A stretch of DNA of 64,000 bases from Methylophilus sp. 14 (lineage in GTDB: Bacteria > Pseudomonadota > Gammaproteobacteria > Burkholderiales > Methylophilaceae): contig NZ_JADKYS010000007.1 in assembly GCF_015354345.1 (NCBI RefSeq), positions 58,300-122,299 of the forward strand, written 5' to 3'. Below are positions 8,398-16,718 of this stretch, piece after piece (position 1 is the first letter of the stretch; each line of letters begins with the position of its first letter). The notes under the pieces were generated by a model, which ran no database searches, was not told the DNA's origin, and worked only from the letters and a program-made list of their open reading frames with translations. The translations under genes were made by a program, and so were the position numbers.

Positions 8398-9417
8398 TTA
8401 TGGCGCAGACACTTTATCCAGCACGGCTTGCAGCAGCAAAGGCGCCAAGCGCGCGTGCTGCAAGGCATAGGCGCCATTGAAAAACACCCGATGCGCGACC
8501 ACAAACGGCCACACCGCACGGATATCATCCGGCGTTAAATAATCGCGGCCTTCCAGCCAGGCGCGTGTGCGCGCACTGCGCATCAGCATGGCCATGCCGC
8601 GCGGGCTGGCGCCACCGGCCAACAGGCGGGACATATCCACATCCGGCAACTGTATGCCTGCCGCCAATGGATCTTTCAGCACACGCCACAGCCCCACGGC
8701 ATACTCCTGCAAGGCCATTTCTGCACGTACCCCCGCCTGTACGGCTTCAGCCACCTGATTTAGTTGCGCGTAGGGTGTTAATCCAGCGGGCAATTGCCCG
8801 ACCAGGGCATCGACATCATAAAAGCGGGTATCGAACATCAACGCCCGTTGCAGGTCAGGCGCGTCTGGCGCCTGCACTGAGATCTCCATCAGGAAACGGT
8901 CGCGGGCCGCCGCCGGAATCTCAAAGGTTTCTTCACGTTCCAAGCGGTTTCTGTCCGCAAACACGGTCAGGTGCGGAAAGTGGTATTCACGGTTAAAGGC
9001 ATTCACCGACCGCTCAGCCATCAGCCGCAAAAACAAGGCATGCGCCTGCGGACGGGCACGGTTGATTTCATTAAAGAAAAAGACCGACAAAGCCTCTTCG
9101 TGTTGCAGCAATGGCCCGGGTTTGACTGCCGCCTGCCCTTGCTCATTGATATAGGCATGGTAAAGAAAATCACTGGGCATGAGGTCGATGGCGCCCTCTA
9201 TACGCTGATAACCGCCGCCCAGCAAATGGGCTGCGGCACGCAACATCGTGGTTTTACCGACCCCGACATCGCCTTCCAGCAAGACATGTCCGCGCGAAAA
9301 AATGGCAATGGTTAACGCACGCACTTGTTCGGGCATGCCAACCACCACGGTATTCAGGGCTTGTTCAAAAGCAAGCGCACGTTCACGCCATACTGGCAAT
9401 TCAATTTTATTTTCCAT
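8398..9417 (-). CDS. mxaR: MxaR, MoxR-family AAA+ ATPase
   Basis: The start MENKIELPVWRERA at 9417 gives about 339 residues. It is a MoxR-type AAA+ ATPase with Walker A EGDVGVGKTT, Walker B region VFFFNEINRARP, and a sensor region FADRNRLEREETFEIP, and it ends in the usual helical lid. MoxR proteins act as chaperones with VWA partners, encoded here by mxaS, mxaC and mxaL in the same operon. It begins the assembly part of the operon after a 132-nt gap from mxaI that holds a stem-loop, suggesting lower expression than the structural genes. Confidence 0.93.
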   Translation of the reverse strand: MENKIELPVWRERALAFEQALNTVVVGMPEQVRALTIAIFSRGHVLLEGDVGVGKTTMLRAAAHLLGGGYQRIEGAIDLMPSDFLYHAYINEQGQAAVKPGPLLQHEEALSVFFFNEINRARPQAHALFLRLMAERSVNAFNREYHFPHLTVFADRNRLEREETFEIPAAARDRFLMEISVQAPDAPDLQRALMFDTRFYDVDALVGQLPAGLTPYAQLNQVAEAVQAGVRAEMALQEYAVGLWRVLKDPLAAGIQLPDVDMSRLLAGGASPRGMAMLMRSARTRAWLEGRDYLTPDDIRAVWPFVVAHRVFFNGAYALQHARLAPLLLQAVLDKVSAP

Positions 9418-9502
9418 AACACCATATCCATGATTCAGGATGAAACAGGCCATTGCCGACTGCGTGCAATCGACACCGGGTTGTCACATTCAAGAGATGT
9501 GA

Positions 9503-9530
9503 AAACTGACACCGGAAACGATGTCAGTTT
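9503..9530 (-). promoter_or_regulatory. Stem-loop between mxaI and mxaR
   Basis: A perfect 9-bp inverted repeat (AAACTGACA at 9503-9511 and TGTCAGTTT at 9522-9530) with a 10-nt loop lies between the structural mxaFJGI genes and mxaR. On the minus-strand transcript the stem is followed by only a short T tract, so it is more likely a processing or attenuation element than a strong terminator. It could make the assembly genes less abundant than the structural genes. That is inference. Confidence 0.55.
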
Positions 9531-9549
9531 CCTTAGGGGGGAATTTTGA

Positions 9550-9825
9550 TTACTTCACGTCAAACACGAAATTGCCGCTAGACTTGGCGTTCGCAATACG
9601 TTTTGCATTGCGCGCATCCATGGCTTTGATAGCTTCTTCTTGCTTGTTGAGTTCTACCGGATCATGTTTTGGGTCGTATTTGGAACCCGCAATTTTTTCC
9701 GGATAGCCGGGTTTGTTTTCCCAGCAGTTACCTGGCTCTTTACAGTTTTGACCGTCGTAAGCCAGAGCCTGATTTGACACTGCAAACACACTGGCTACGG
9801 CCAGTAATGTCAATACGTGTTTCAT
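9550..9825 (-). CDS. mxaI: MxaI, methanol dehydrogenase small (beta) subunit
   Basis: The start at 9825 has a good ribosome-binding site (AAGGAG) eight bases upstream; an earlier in-frame Met lacks one. The precursor has 91 residues. A signal peptide (to SNQALA) is followed by a mature chain of about 69 residues beginning YDGQNCKEPGNCWENKPGYP, with the paired cysteines and lysine-rich helix typical of MxaI. MxaI wraps around MxaF in the periplasmic alpha2-beta2 enzyme. Its presence marks this as a calcium-type Mxa system rather than a lone XoxF system. Confidence 0.96.
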   Translation of the reverse strand: MKHVLTLLAVASVFAVSNQALAYDGQNCKEPGNCWENKPGYPEKIAGSKYDPKHDPVELNKQEEAIKAMDARNAKRIANAKSSGNFVFDVK

Positions 9826-9907
9826 CACTTTCTCCTTCATCACAAATTAGCTGGTGTATTGTTTTCAATTAACGGATGGCCCACCAGCCTAACCATCTGG
9901 TAATGCT

Positions 9908-10495
9908 TTAACCGTGAGGCGTTGCCGCGCCACCGTTTTTAAGGTTTTCTTCGGCCTGATGACGGATCCAGGCGATGATATGGATAATTTCATCCACTTG
10001 CAGGCGCCCTTGTTGCGGGCCCATCATTCCAGCCGCACCGCCATAAATCGTTTCAAAAATGCCTTTGTCGGTTTCGTTCTTGGGATAGGTCCAGTATTCA
10101 TCCGCCAATGCCGGACCTAACTTGCCCTCAGCCAAATGACCGTGGCAGCCTGAACAAGCGGTTGAGAACAGCGTGTAGCCTTTTTTAATGGCTTCCGGGT
10201 CATTGCGATAAGGGTTTTCACCCGTGGCCAGGAAATGCTTGGCCTCAGGCGTAAACGTTTCGCCCTCCATCGGTGCCAACTCCAGCACATCGCCAGAAAG
10301 CGTGCCACGGAACTCCAGGGCCGGGCCGTCTTTCAATGCCATGTGTACTGGGGCAGCGGCCTCTGTGCTGCTGACTGCCTCATCCTTGGCGCAAGCGACC
10401 GTCAGGAAAGTGGCCAGCACCAGCCCGGAGACACCAAACGCCATGGCAAGTTGTTGTTTCATGCGGCGCGGTTGCGCGTGTTGAGATTCTTTCAC
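9908..10495 (-). CDS. mxaG: MxaG, cytochrome c-L, electron acceptor of methanol dehydrogenase
   Basis: MxaG is a periplasmic class I cytochrome c that takes electrons from MxaFI. From a GTG start at 10495, six bases after a GGAG, it has about 195 residues. A signal peptide (FGVSGLVLATFLTVACA) precedes a haem motif CSGCH at about residues 114-118. A Met-rich loop GAAGMMGPQQG probably supplies the axial methionine. A TTG at 10507 and an ATG at 10462 are alternative starts. It follows mxaJ by 37 nt. Confidence 0.93.
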   Translation of the reverse strand: MKESQHAQPRRMKQQLAMAFGVSGLVLATFLTVACAKDEAVSSTEAAAPVHMALKDGPALEFRGTLSGDVLELAPMEGETFTPEAKHFLATGENPYRNDPEAIKKGYTLFSTACSGCHGHLAEGKLGPALADEYWTYPKNETDKGIFETIYGGAAGMMGPQQGRLQVDEIIHIIAWIRHQAEENLKNGGAATPHG

Positions 10496-10532
10496 TTCAA
10501 ACTCCAAAAACTAGATTAATTAAGATTGCAAA

Positions 10533-11375
10533 CTATTGCAGGCTCAGCAAAGGCACGCCTTCGTCCTTGAGGATGGCGGTAATTTCAGCGCCATGGGCAT
10601 CAATGACACCATTCAGGGCATCGACCAATTCCGGGTGTTGCTTGCTGACACCCATCACCACGTTGTAGTGCATGGGGATTTTTTCGCCATTGGTTTTTTT
10701 GGCGTTATCTTCAACCATCACCATATTGAGCGGCACAGCCGAGGCACGCACATAACGCGCAGCCTCAGGGGCCCACAACATGGCCATATGCAGGTGCATG
10801 TTTTCAACGTCATTCACCAGGCGGGAAGGCTCGACATGGATATAGCGGTTACGCGTCGACTGGAAGTTCTGGATCTCGGTAAAGTAATCAAACATGTCAT
10901 CAAAGCGGTTAATTTGCAGCAACATGTTTTTACCGGGGCTGTCCGGCATGACACCAATACGGAAATTCTTTTCTTTCAGATAAGGGTGATCCCATGAGGT
11001 GACGTCGATCTCGCGGTCCTTGCGGGTAATAAACACATAAGCTGAACGGTAATAAGGTTTGGTCGCCAGTACACGTGGATCATTGGGGTCAGTGCCGATC
11101 AAGACAGCACACTTGCCCTCTTCCATGTCCTTTTGCAGCGTCAGCGGATTGGACCACCAGAAATAATTCACAGGCATGTTGAGCGCTTTGCCCACCACAG
11201 CCGCAATTTTGTTTTCAAAGCCTTCTTTCTTGTCATTAGAAAAAGGCAGCTCGGATTTACCGGCACAGATATTCAGGGTATTGGCCGCCATGGCAGGCCA
11301 TGCAAACAGGTTCAACAGCATGGTCAGGCCAGCAGCCAACCATAATTGACGATATTTTTTTACTTCACGAAACAT
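10533..11375 (-). CDS. mxaJ: MxaJ, periplasmic solute-binding-like methanol oxidation protein
   Basis: The start MFREVKKYRQ at 11375 directly precedes the signal peptide (WPAMA-ANTLNICAG) and gives about 280 residues. The fold is that of family 3 solute-binding proteins (ELPFSNDKKEGFENKIAAVV and later VIGVMPDSPGKNML-like strands). MxaJ interacts with methanol dehydrogenase in the periplasm and is needed for its function. No ligand is known. It lies between mxaF and mxaG, the invariant order in this operon. A stem-loop separates it from mxaF. Confidence 0.93.
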   Translation of the reverse strand: MFREVKKYRQLWLAAGLTMLLNLFAWPAMAANTLNICAGKSELPFSNDKKEGFENKIAAVVGKALNMPVNYFWWSNPLTLQKDMEEGKCAVLIGTDPNDPRVLATKPYYRSAYVFITRKDREIDVTSWDHPYLKEKNFRIGVMPDSPGKNMLLQINRFDDMFDYFTEIQNFQSTRNRYIHVEPSRLVNDVENMHLHMAMLWAPEAARYVRASAVPLNMVMVEDNAKKTNGEKIPMHYNVVMGVSKQHPELVDALNGVIDAHGAEITAILKDEGVPLLSLQ

Positions 11376-11402
11376 CTGCTCTCTTCTCCATTTAGAGAGA
11401 AC

Positions 11403-11439
11403 AGGATGACCAACCATCCTTGCGGCTGACGGTCATCCT
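11403..11439 (-). promoter_or_regulatory. Stem-loop between mxaF and mxaJ
   Basis: A perfect 9-bp inverted repeat (AGGATGACC at 11403-11411, GGTCATCCT at 11431-11439) encloses a 19-nt loop just downstream of mxaF. No T tract follows on the minus-strand RNA, so it is unlikely to be a full terminator. A 3' stem-loop after mxaF could stabilise an abundant mxaF message relative to mxaJGI. The structure is seen; the role is inferred. Confidence 0.55.
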
Positions 11440-11470
11440 GGTCATTACATCAACAGGTTCACTGTATTGA

Positions 11471-13267
11471 TTACAGGCTGAACACCATCAGGCCACCGCC
11501 CATTTGTGTGTGGTTTTGCAGTTCTTTGAACGCACCAACCGCACCCAAACCAGCACTTGGGTCTGTCAGGTCAAATACCAGACCGACACCAGGCCAGCCG
11601 CCAACACCGTACATGCTGCCGACGTATTGCTTACCTTTAAAGGAGTAAGTCATTGGAGATCCGATACCACCAGATGGCATCTTGAAGTTCCACAACTCTT
11701 TACCGTCTTTGTTATCCAAGGCTTTCAGGTAACCATCCAGCGTTGCATACCAAACCAGGCCGCCTTTGGTGTACAAAGTACCGCCCCAAGCTGCAAACTT
11801 CTCCCACTTGGTCCATTTAGCCTTACCAGTGGTCAGGTCAAATGCACGGATTTGGCCCATTTCTTTCTTGGTTGGGCCGTTAGGGCCAGGGTACATCGCC
11901 AATGTCGCGCCAACGAAGAACTGACCGGCACGGTATGGCAGCATGAACGGCTCCCAATCCATACAAATGTGGTTCAGGCCAGCGTACAGCGTACGGCTTT
12001 CAGGATCGTAAGAATCTACGCCCTGGTTGTGGAAGCCCATCGCTGATGGACAAATGTTGGTGCCTTTATGGTCCATACGTGTCGCGAATTCAGGATCACG
12101 TACTGGTGTACCTGTTTTCAGGTCCACTTTCTTGAACACGTTCACAGCCGGGTCGACTTTTTCAGCCACGATCAGGTTGCCGTTTTCGCGGTTCAATGTG
12201 TACAAGATACCGTTACGGTCAATGTGGCTCAGCAATGGAGTCATTTTGCCGTTCACTGGCTGGTCGGTCAGCACCATCTGGTTCACACCAGCAAAGTCCC
12301 ACTCGTCATGTGGCGTCTTTTGGTAGCCCCATTTCGCCATACCGGTGTCCAGATCACGACCCCAAATGGTCATGGTCCACTTGTTGTCGCCAGGACGCAT
12401 GGTTTCGTTCCATGGTGCCGGGTTACCTGAACCGTAGTAGAACAGGTTCAATTTAGGGTCATAAGCGTACCAACCCCAGTTTGTACCGCCACCAATTTTC
12501 CAGGCATCGCCTTCCCAGGTTTTCAGGCCCAGGCCGAATTGACCGTAGTGTGGATTGTCTTTGTTGAAGTCTTTGGACAAACGAATAGACTCGTCAGAAC
12601 CAGTTGCAAATGCACGCCATTTCAGCTCACCTGTTTTCAGGTCATAAGCGTTCACCGCACCGCGCACACCCAGCTCAGCACCAGAGCAACCCATCAACAC
12701 AGTGTCTTTCGCCACAAATGGGGCTTGTGTCAGTGTTTGACCCACTTTTGGATCACATACTTCAACTTCCCAGTTGATTTTGCCGGTTTTGGCATCCAAC
12801 GCCAGCAAGTGACCGTTGGCTTGTTTTTTCACAATTTGACCAGCACCGTAAGCCAGACCACGGTCAACCACGTCACAGCACATCACTGCTTTGGTTGAAG
12901 CATCTTGCTTAGGCTTGTGTTGCCAGACAATTTTGCCTGGATCGTTCAGGTTCAAGGCATATGTATTGTTTGGGAAAGCAGAGTGGATGTACATCATGTC
13001 GCCAATGACCAATGGCGCACCTTCGTGACCATTGAGTACACCGGTCGAGAATGACCACGCAGCCTTGACGTTTTTAACGTTAGACTTGTTAATTTGCGCC
13101 AATGGGCTGTTATGCTGGCTGTAGTAGCCACCGGTGGCAATCGGCCAGGCACCTGCGGTGTTCACTGCCTTGTCGAGATCTGCATCTGCCAGTGCCAGGC
13201 CAGAGATACTTGCGAACAAGCCTCCGACCAACGCGCCGACGACGGCACGAGATGTGTTGTTTTTCAT
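11471..13267 (-). CDS. mxaF: MxaF, PQQ-dependent methanol dehydrogenase large subunit (calcium type)
   Basis: MxaF oxidises methanol to formaldehyde in the periplasm with PQQ. The gene encodes 598 residues behind a strong AGGAGA site. A signal peptide (to ISGLALA) is followed by an eight-bladed propeller with W-docking repeats. Visible landmarks are the adjacent-cysteine pair at C130-C131, the metal ligands E198 (SGAELGVRG) and N282 (GSGNPAPWN), and the catalytic base D324. Two residues on, XoxF has Asp for lanthanide binding (the WDYD signature); here it is Ala326 (WDFAG), so this is the calcium enzyme. mxaI and mxaRSACKL downstream agree. Confidence 0.98.
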   Translation of the reverse strand: MKNNTSRAVVGALVGGLFASISGLALADADLDKAVNTAGAWPIATGGYYSQHNSPLAQINKSNVKNVKAAWSFSTGVLNGHEGAPLVIGDMMYIHSAFPNNTYALNLNDPGKIVWQHKPKQDASTKAVMCCDVVDRGLAYGAGQIVKKQANGHLLALDAKTGKINWEVEVCDPKVGQTLTQAPFVAKDTVLMGCSGAELGVRGAVNAYDLKTGELKWRAFATGSDESIRLSKDFNKDNPHYGQFGLGLKTWEGDAWKIGGGTNWGWYAYDPKLNLFYYGSGNPAPWNETMRPGDNKWTMTIWGRDLDTGMAKWGYQKTPHDEWDFAGVNQMVLTDQPVNGKMTPLLSHIDRNGILYTLNRENGNLIVAEKVDPAVNVFKKVDLKTGTPVRDPEFATRMDHKGTNICPSAMGFHNQGVDSYDPESRTLYAGLNHICMDWEPFMLPYRAGQFFVGATLAMYPGPNGPTKKEMGQIRAFDLTTGKAKWTKWEKFAAWGGTLYTKGGLVWYATLDGYLKALDNKDGKELWNFKMPSGGIGSPMTYSFKGKQYVGSMYGVGGWPGVGLVFDLTDPSAGLGAVGAFKELQNHTQMGGGLMVFSL

Positions 13268-13567
13268 ACGTTCTCCTAATCACTTAAGAATGAGTTTTGC
13301 GTGTTGTCACAAGCACCCCCCCGAATGCCGCACTTCACGACCGAAATTGTTAATAATTTGTAACAATGACAACAGATGAAAGATTCCCTTTGATGGATTC
13401 AAGAATTCATCCGCGCAAACCAGCCAACAACGGGAATCTTTCACGGGGCGTTCGCGCGAGATGTGGTCTATAGTTGCGCAGTCTTAATATAAGTCGCGCA
13501 GATTCACACATGGCAGACGCTATAGGCCTGCCGTAACAAAGCTTCAAAGTATTTAGTCACTTCAGTC
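13268..13567. promoter_or_regulatory. Divergent mxaF / mxaY control region with nested inverted repeats
   Basis: This 300-bp region separates mxaF from the divergent kinase gene. It contains a perfect 12-bp inverted repeat, TGAAAGATTCCC (13377-13388) and GGGAATCTTTCA (13432-13443), with 43 nt between the arms. Inside lies a near-palindrome GATGGATT/AATTCATC (13392-13399 and 13404-13411). A third pair, ATTGTTA (13346-13352) and TAACAAT (13361-13367), lies nearer mxaF. These are good candidates for sites of the response regulator encoded on the plus side. Promoter hexamers could not be assigned with confidence. Confidence 0.65.
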
Positions 13568-14956
13568 ATGCATTCTTATCAACGATCTATGCCAGTCATT
13601 GCTGCTATTCACAAACTCGGCAAACTCAGCCGGGCCAGTCAGGACACGCTCATTGTGATGACGGGCGTGGTACTGACTTTTGTCTGCTCGTCGGAGTTTG
13701 ATCTGGCCGAGCGCGTCAATGCCTGGCTGCTCACCTATGAATATGCGCAGCTGGATGAAGTCCCGCTCACCTTGTTTGTCTTTGTGTTATTGAGTGTTTG
13801 GTTCAGCCAGCGCCGCATGCGGGAAATACACGCCGAAATCCAGCGCAGAAAAAGTACAGAAGCGCAATTGAGCAGTAGCCAGCAACTTTATAAAACATTG
13901 TTTGATGGCGACCTGACGGGCAATGTCGTGCTGGATATTGACGGTAATATCGGCATGCACAACCGTGCGTTTGACCGTATCTGCCGCCCGCTGGAGGATG
14001 ACCATAATGCCTGTGCACTGTTTTCATTTGACTGGCTGACTTTTGTCTCGCAACTGCAATATCACCTGGAACTCAACTTCAATAAATTGCAAATCCGGCG
14101 ACCGGATGGCCTGCCCTGCTATGTCGGTGCCCGTTTTGTGTATGTGCCTGCAGCAGAGCGCAAACCGGCGCAAATACATGGTTATCTTGTCGACATGACC
14201 GAGCAATGCCTGGTCGAGCTCGACCTCGAACGCACCCTCAAAGAAAACCGTGTGCTGGCGCGCCATGCCATGCAGATGCAAGAGCAGGAACGCAAATACA
14301 TCGCCAGTGAGATTCATGATGAAACTGGCCAGTACCTGACGGCGATCCGCATGGACGCACTGACCCTGCAAAAAAGCAATCCGGAGCAGGCACACGTGAT
14401 TGCGGTCAGAATTGCCTCTAACACCCAGCATGTGCAGCAGTCTATACGTGCGTTGATCAAGCACCTGCGGCCACCGGCACTCGACTCACTGGGGCTGATT
14501 GGCGCGGTGGAGCGCCTGGTCAATGACTGGAAAAAACTGAATCCGCAAGTCGACTGCCACTTGGCGCTGGATACCGGCGAACAGACATTAAACGAAGACA
14601 CCAACATTGTTGCGTTTAGGGTGGTGCAAGAAGCGCTGACCAATATTGCGCGCCATGCCCAGGCCAGCGAGGTGTGGATAGATATTCATATCATCAAGCG
14701 CCACGATAAATCCCTGCTGCAAATTGAAATCCGTGATAACGGACAAGGCATGGATACCTCGCAAGCCACTGAAGGCGTCGGCCTGGTTGGCATGCGTGAG
14801 CGCATAGAGTCACTGCAAGGCAGTTTTAAACTCATGAGCGGCGTGCAGGCAGGCACCCTGATTACCGGCCTGCTGCCACTCAATGTCAGTAAGCAGGCAC
14901 GTCCTGCCTCTTCTTTATTGTCAGACCCGGGAGTCAATGACTATGCAACATCGTAA
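13568..14956 (+). CDS. Sensor histidine kinase, MxaY-like
   Basis: The kinase has 462 residues. Two membrane segments (about 27-42 and 65-80) are followed by a PAS-like domain (about 100-215), an H-box ASEIHDETGQYLTAIRMDA with the phospho-His near residue 248, an N-box QEALTNIARHA and a G-box DNGQGMD/GVGLVGMRERI. This is the HisKA_3 NarX/UhpB class that pairs with LuxR-type regulators, and one is encoded two genes on. It is divergent from mxaF, as with mxaY/moxY in other methylotrophs, whose products control mxa expression. The symbol is withheld as orthology rests on position. Confidence 0.88.
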   Translation: MHSYQRSMPVIAAIHKLGKLSRASQDTLIVMTGVVLTFVCSSEFDLAERVNAWLLTYEYAQLDEVPLTLFVFVLLSVWFSQRRMREIHAEIQRRKSTEAQLSSSQQLYKTLFDGDLTGNVVLDIDGNIGMHNRAFDRICRPLEDDHNACALFSFDWLTFVSQLQYHLELNFNKLQIRRPDGLPCYVGARFVYVPAAERKPAQIHGYLVDMTEQCLVELDLERTLKENRVLARHAMQMQEQERKYIASEIHDETGQYLTAIRMDALTLQKSNPEQAHVIAVRIASNTQHVQQSIRALIKHLRPPALDSLGLIGAVERLVNDWKKLNPQVDCHLALDTGEQTLNEDTNIVAFRVVQEALTNIARHAQASEVWIDIHIIKRHDKSLLQIEIRDNGQGMDTSQATEGVGLVGMRERIESLQGSFKLMSGVQAGTLITGLLPLNVSKQARPASSLLSDPGVNDYATS

Positions 14957-15311
14957 ATGGTTAACCCTGATCGCACTCACCGTGCCTTTATTGTCACTGC
15001 CTTTGTCGCTGTCGGCCAAAGACCTGCAAACCGAAGAACAACCTTTTTTGCAAGCCTATAGCGGGCAATCGCGGCAGTTTGTCGAAGAACAGTTAGGCAA
15101 GCCGATTAAAAAAGAAGTCGCGGTCAAACCGCATAATGCCGACCAGATTTTGCAGCAACAGCAACAAGCAGCGCCAGGCGCGGGCGAGCAAATTGAAATG
15201 TGGTATTACCGCGGCAAAATCCAATACGCCCCAAACAAGTTTTTTAATACCGCCGAGCTCACCTTTGCCAACGACAAATGCGTGAACATCACTTTTGCTA
15301 ACAAAAAGTAA
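14937..15311 (+). CDS. Small exported protein between the kinase and regulator genes
   Basis: The start at 14937 (MTMQHRKWL) overlaps the kinase gene end by 20 bases. The product has about 124 residues. A signal peptide (LTLIALTVPLLSLPLSLSA) precedes a periplasmic part with a Gln-rich stretch (QILQQQQQAAPG) and a C-terminal strand-rich region (MWYYRGKIQYAP, AELTFANDKCVNITFANKK). I do not recognise the family. Its place inside a two-component operon suggests a periplasmic accessory to the sensor, similar in position to moxZ-type genes, but that is only inference. Confidence 0.75.
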   Translation: MTMQHRKWLTLIALTVPLLSLPLSLSAKDLQTEEQPFLQAYSGQSRQFVEEQLGKPIKKEVAVKPHNADQILQQQQQAAPGAGEQIEMWYYRGKIQYAPNKFFNTAELTFANDKCVNITFANKK

Positions 15312-15326
15312 GGCGCGCGCAAACCG

Positions 15327-15959
15327 ATGGCAAAAGTAATGATTGCAGATGACCATGCCATGCTCAGGCAGGGCTTGCGCACCATGCTGGAACAGGCCAA
15401 CCACCAGGTCACAACAGATGCACTGAGTGGTGAGGAGGCTTGCCTGCTGGTCGAGAAAAATCATCCCGACCTGCTGATTCTGGACCTGGATATGCCAGGC
15501 ATCGGCGGCCTGGAAACCCTGAAGCGTATTTTGCATCGCAAGCCACAGATGCGGGTGCTGATTTTTAGCATGCATGATGACTGTATCTATGCCACGCGTG
15601 CCATCCAGGCCGGTGCACGCGGCTATGTGACCAAAACAGAACCGCCAGAAGTGGTGCTAGAAGCCGTGCAGAAAATCCTCAAAGGCGGACGCTACATTAA
15701 CAACGAGTTAGCACAGAGTTTGTCCATGTACCATCTGGAGAGTCAGGAAAACCCCATTCAAAAACTGTCGCCACGCGAGTTTGAGGTGTTTAGACGCATT
15801 GCGCAGGGCGAGGCGCTGGCAGCCATCGCCAAAGGCATGCATATCGGCTATAAAACCGTAGCTAATATCCAGACCAGTGTCAGGCAAAAGCTGGGGGTAG
15901 AAACCACTGGCCAGGTGGTCCATATTGCCGTCCGCTTTGGCATTATCAAAGGCCTGTAG
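15327..15959 (+). CDS. LuxR/NarL-family response regulator, MxaX-like
   Basis: This 210-residue regulator has an N-terminal receiver domain with the acidic pair in MIADDHAML, the phospho-acceptor Asp in LLILDLDMPG and the conserved Lys in YVTKTE. The C-terminal GerE helix-turn-helix is LSPREFEVFRRIAQGE through TVANIQTSVRQKLGV. The partner is most likely the HisKA_3 kinase at 13568-14956. Divergence from mxaF suggests it controls methanol dehydrogenase expression. The 12-bp inverted repeat upstream of mxaF is a plausible binding site. Confidence 0.9.
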   Translation: MAKVMIADDHAMLRQGLRTMLEQANHQVTTDALSGEEACLLVEKNHPDLLILDLDMPGIGGLETLKRILHRKPQMRVLIFSMHDDCIYATRAIQAGARGYVTKTEPPEVVLEAVQKILKGGRYINNELAQSLSMYHLESQENPIQKLSPREFEVFRRIAQGEALAAIAKGMHIGYKTVANIQTSVRQKLGVETTGQVVHIAVRFGIIKGL

Positions 15960-15971
15960 CCGGAGACTATC

Positions 15972-16718
15972 GTGATTTCCATCATCGCCCGCAAAGAGCT
16001 GCGCAGCCTGTTTGCCACGCCCATGGGCTGGCTGGTGCTGGCTATTTTTCAGGCCATTGTCGGTACTTACTACAGCCTGAGTTTTAATCAGTATTTCGAA
16101 ATCATGCACAGTGCACAATGGCAGGTGCAGCGCATAGGCATCACGCAGTTTATGACCGAAGGCGTGTTTGGTGTGGCGGCGGTACTCATGCTGTTTGTCG
16201 TGCCACTTGTGAGCATGAAACTGATCAGCGAAGAGCGTAAAAACCAGACCATGGTATTGCTCATGAGTGCACCCATAAGCATGAGCGAGCTCATACTAGG
16301 CAAGCTGCTGGGCATTGTCACTTATTTGAGCACGCTGATTATCAGCATGGTGGTGATGATTGCCATGCTGTTGCCGTGGGCAGAAATTGACCTGCCCTAC
16401 CTACTGACCAACGCGCTGGGACTCTGGTTGCTGGTCGTCGCCAGTAGCGCACTCGGGCTGTATGTTTCCTGCCTGACAGCTAACCCGATCCTGGCCGCTT
16501 TTTGCAGTATGACGGCACTGACCGTCTGCCTGTTACTGGACAAGTTTTTTAGTGACAATCACCAGGCCTTGTTTCATGACCTGTCACTCATGCAGCATTA
16601 CCGCCAATTTGCCCTGGGCATCCTCAACAGTTACGACGTGCTGTTTTTTGTGCTGTTTGCCGTGTTTTTTATATTGCTTTCTATTCGTCGCTTACACGCA
16701 GACCGACTCTATGGCTAA
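15972..16718 (+). CDS. ABC-2 type permease, GldF/NosY-like
   Basis: The permease has 248 residues from a GTG start 12 nt after the response regulator. It shows about six membrane segments: an N-terminal region IISIIARKELRSLFATPMGW leading into the first, then ones around 60-80, 105-130, 140-165, 170-190 and a final one near 220-240. This is the layout of ABC-2 transport permeases such as GldF. Its stop overlaps the next gene by eight bases. No ATPase gene, normally encoded just upstream, is present in the window, so the transport partner is unknown. Confidence 0.85.
   Translation: MISIIARKELRSLFATPMGWLVLAIFQAIVGTYYSLSFNQYFEIMHSAQWQVQRIGITQFMTEGVFGVAAVLMLFVVPLVSMKLISEERKNQTMVLLMSAPISMSELILGKLLGIVTYLSTLIISMVVMIAMLLPWAEIDLPYLLTNALGLWLLVVASSALGLYVSCLTANPILAAFCSMTALTVCLLLDKFFSDNHQALFHDLSLMQHYRQFALGILNSYDVLFFVLFAVFFILLSIRRLHADRLYG

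Noticed and set aside
11471..13267. The PQQ dehydrogenase could be a lanthanide-dependent XoxF
   Set aside because: The residue two after the catalytic Asp is Ala (WDFAG), and mxaI plus the mxaRSACKL assembly genes follow, so it is MxaF.
16552..16710. Longer N-terminus for the GldG-like protein
   Set aside because: This part lies inside the permease gene; the ATG at 16711 overlaps the permease stop as expected for coupled genes.
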